DNA from: Deltaproteobacteria bacterium
GTDB taxonomy: Bacteria; Desulfobacterota; DSM-4660; Desulfatiglandales; B25-G16
DNA length: 7,439 nt
NCBI GenBank assembly: GCA_018400255.1
Contig: JAGYMO010000310.1
Location: 1-7,439, forward strand
Direction of reading: 5' to 3'
Shown here: one piece after another, positions 6,200 to 7,439 of the stretch
How positions within the stretch are numbered: the stretch's first letter is position 1
Layout of the letters: every line of letters starts with the position of its first letter
Made by a program: the position numbers and the translations under genes
Notes under the pieces: model-generated
The model's database searches: none
Seen by the model: the letters and a program-made list of their open reading frames with translations, nothing else
What the model was told of the DNA's origin: nothing

Positions 6200-6655
6200 A
6201 TGTCGGCACATATCCTTATTGTAGACGATCAGCCATACTTGTGCGAATTGCTTTCCCGCATTTTTATTGGAGATACCTACCATATAGACTGTATAAATGA
6301 TACGGAATCCACTGAAAAATACCTCATGAATTCAATGTCGCTCGATATTGTACTTCTGGAAATTTCCCTTCACGGATTCGAGGGGTGGGAATTGCTTCAC
6401 CACATCAAGAGCAATCACCCCTACCTATCGGTGCTAATTGTGACCTCTTATGACAACTACCCAGACGATCCTCGATCCTATCAAGCAGATGGATACATAC
6501 TCAAAGATTTTATTCATCTGGAGCTACTTAAAAAGAAGATAATAAAAACATTGGCTTTAAAGAAGCGCTCGAAGGTCAATGATATGAGGATAGAGGAAAA
6601 TTCAATACTCGCTCTCCCCCTACCCTCTCTATATTCTCAATCGGCAATGACATAA
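6200..6655 (+). CDS. Receiver-only response regulator-like protein with Glu at the phosphoacceptor site
   Basis: A 151-residue CheY-like receiver with no output domain. Strand 1 ends ILIVDDQ, giving the acidic pair D9/D10. The conserved Thr is in LIVTSYD (T82) and the Lys in GYILKD (K102). The phosphoacceptor position reads IVLLEISLHGFEGWELL, so E54 (codon GAA at 6359-6361) replaces the canonical Asp, and His58 replaces the usual following Pro. Spacing of D9/D10, E54 and T82 matches a normal receiver, so the fold should be intact. Glu at this place often mimics the phosphorylated state; that it does so here is inference. A tail of about 28 residues after the domain has no recognised motif. 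The start is ATG with a strong RBS. It is first in a plus-strand operon, 17 nt before the next receiver gene. Confidence 0.9.
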   Translation: MSAHILIVDDQPYLCELLSRIFIGDTYHIDCINDTESTEKYLMNSMSLDIVLLEISLHGFEGWELLHHIKSNHPYLSVLIVTSYDNYPDDPRSYQADGYILKDFIHLELLKKKIIKTLALKKRSKVNDMRIEENSILALPLPSLYSQSAMT

Positions 6656-6672
6656 ATTTTAGGAGATAGACC

Positions 6673-7101
6673 ATGAATACTATACTCATAATGGATGAAG
6701 ACCAGCAAATTCAAATGCTTTACGCCGAAGAGCTTTTTGATGAAGGTTATGATGTGCTAACATGCAGCAATCCATCAGACCTGATGCAGCTCGTAGACCA
6801 GAAAAGACCAGATCTGGTAATCATGGAGGCGCTGTTCAAAGACTATGATGGCCTTGAACTCCTACAAAAAATCTCCCATACTTATAAAAAAATTCCTGTA
6901 ATCCTTTGCACCGCCTATCCTGCGTTCAAGCAAGACTTGAGGTCTCTCGCGGCATTTAGCTTTCTAGTAAAAAGCTCAAATTTAAAATCACTCAAAGCCA
7001 TGATCGAAAATGCCCTTAACAGGGAGGCACCACGCAGCCCCTCTCAATACAACCAGAAGATTGATAGGCATTATCCCATGAACTGGCATATCTTTCCGTA
7101 A
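6673..7101 (+). CDS. Second receiver-only response regulator-like protein, also with Glu at the phosphoacceptor site
   Basis: A 142-residue CheY-like receiver without an output domain. The N-terminus ILIMDEDQQI supplies the acidic residues (D8, E9, D10). The phosphoacceptor strand reads DLVIMEALFKDYDGLELL, so E52 (codon GAG at 6826-6828) stands in for Asp, with Lys56 where Pro is usual. The conserved Thr (T80 in ILCTAYP) and Lys (K100 in FLVKSS) are kept. Glu-to-Thr and Glu-to-Lys distances (28 and 48) equal those of the first receiver, but overall identity between the two is low by eye, so they are not a recent duplication. The last 25 or so residues, after the domain, are polar and unrecognised. 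The ATG follows AGGAGA at 6 nt. It lies 17 nt after the first receiver and 49 nt before the STAS-like gene, so co-transcription is likely. Confidence 0.9.
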   Translation: MNTILIMDEDQQIQMLYAEELFDEGYDVLTCSNPSDLMQLVDQKRPDLVIMEALFKDYDGLELLQKISHTYKKIPVILCTAYPAFKQDLRSLAAFSFLVKSSNLKSLKAMIENALNREAPRSPSQYNQKIDRHYPMNWHIFP

Positions 7102-7125
7102 AAGAAGATTTTGCAAGAAGATTTT
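7102..7125 (+). repeat. Tandem direct repeat between the second receiver and the STAS-like gene
   Basis: AAGAAGATTTT occurs twice (7102-7112 and 7115-7125), separated by GC, directly after the stop codon. It could come from strand slippage. It adds length to an otherwise tight intergenic gap. Confidence 0.5.
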
Positions 7126-7150
7126 CAACGTAATTATTCGGGAGTAAACT

Positions 7151-7439
7151 ATGGAAGCAAATTTTCATATTTTTGTACATCGAAATGAGAACTACCTTCA
7201 CCTAAAACTGTGCGGCAATTTTGATACAAAAGCAGCCTCAAGCCTTCTTGCTATATTAAAAAATAAGGATCTCAACAGGTCGCAAATTTTTATCCATACA
7301 AGCAACTTAAATGAGGTAGACCCCAAAGGGACTACACTGTTTAGGGAACAATGCGATGTGCTGTGCGGAAATTCAGCTCACCTCATCTTTACCGGGGACA
7401 ATGCCTTTTATTTTGCTCCAAGCGTAGATATGCAAGTAA
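7151..7439 (+). CDS. STAS-like small protein, 3' end outside the window
   Basis: The first 96 residues are present and the frame is open to the window edge. The pattern fits a STAS (anti-sigma factor antagonist-like) fold: an N-terminal strand (NYLHLKLCGNFD, with G22 and D25), a helix with AASSLLAILKN, a strand IFIHTSNLN, then EVDPKGTTLF followed by a helix, and a strand HLIFTGDNAF. Classical SpoIIAA-type proteins have Asp-Ser-Ser-Gly at this turn, with a phosphorylated Ser; here it is D57-P58-K59-G60, so the phosphorylation site is absent. From memory, similar uncharacterised short proteins beside receiver-only genes occur in Desulfobacterota and related genomes, some with a cysteine-rich tail that would lie past this window edge. 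The ATG follows GGGAG at 6 nt. The assignment to STAS is by pattern only. Confidence 0.65.
   Translation, partial: MEANFHIFVHRNENYLHLKLCGNFDTKAASSLLAILKNKDLNRSQIFIHTSNLNEVDPKGTTLFREQCDVLCGNSAHLIFTGDNAFYFAPSVDMQV

Noticed and set aside
7016..7201. 61-codon minus-strand open frame at the end of the receiver operon
   Set aside because: It overlaps the second receiver, the gap and the STAS-like gene in antisense and has no family resemblance.
1..7439. CRISPR array, tRNA or rRNA gene, transposase or integrase
   Set aside because: No regularly spaced repeats, tRNA- or rRNA-like sequence or recombinase motifs were seen by eye; no covariance search could be run.

Overview
The window comes from a moderately AT-rich bacterial chromosome (GC near 40% by eye, not computed). 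Genes are well spaced and most have clear Shine-Dalgarno sites. A small ATP synthase Fo cluster, a large multi-domain histidine kinase, and receiver-only and STAS-like proteins suggest an environmental, probably Gram-negative anaerobe or other slow-growing bacterium. A Desulfobacterota-like or anammox-Planctomycetota-like host is the best guess. It rests on remembered resemblance of the receiver, STAS-like and PAS/GAF sequences and is weak.

Left part, minus strand (1-1417): an AtpZ/AtpI-family accessory protein (TTG start), ATP synthase subunit a (atpB) and the 5' end of subunit c (atpE) form an operon read leftwards. The first two overlap by ATGA. A small hairpin lies just before the atpE ribosome binding site. 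The visible half of subunit c looks like a proton-type ring, not a sodium-type ring.

Positions 1418-2303 (886 bp) have no convincing gene. They hold a strong GC-rich hairpin, two overlapping short palindromes in the atp leader, and an approximately 153-bp element with imperfect terminal inverted repeats, which looks like a small non-autonomous mobile element or a dispersed intergenic repeat.

Positions 2304-5204, minus strand: a 966-residue membrane histidine kinase with the order TM, Cache-like periplasmic sensor, TM, HAMP, GAF (cysteine-rich), PAS/PAC, HisKA_3 and HATPase. A promoter with both hexamers at full sigma70 consensus lies about 215 bp upstream, leaving a leader of roughly 200 nt. 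No NarL-type partner regulator is present.

Positions 5205-6199 (995 bp) separate the kinase from a divergent plus-strand operon. The gap has several inverted repeats, including a nested imperfect palindrome of 116 bp.

Right part, plus strand (6200-7439): two receiver-only proteins followed by a truncated STAS-like protein. Both receivers have glutamate where the phosphorylated aspartate should be, while the acidic pocket, Thr and Lys are kept. The STAS-like protein has Asp-Pro-Lys-Gly where classical anti-anti-sigma factors have Asp-Ser-Ser-Gly. So a three-gene operon built from phospho-signalling folds appears to have lost the phosphorylation site in every member. This is the most interesting signal in the window and could be a phosphorylation-independent or constitutively 'on' protein-interaction module.
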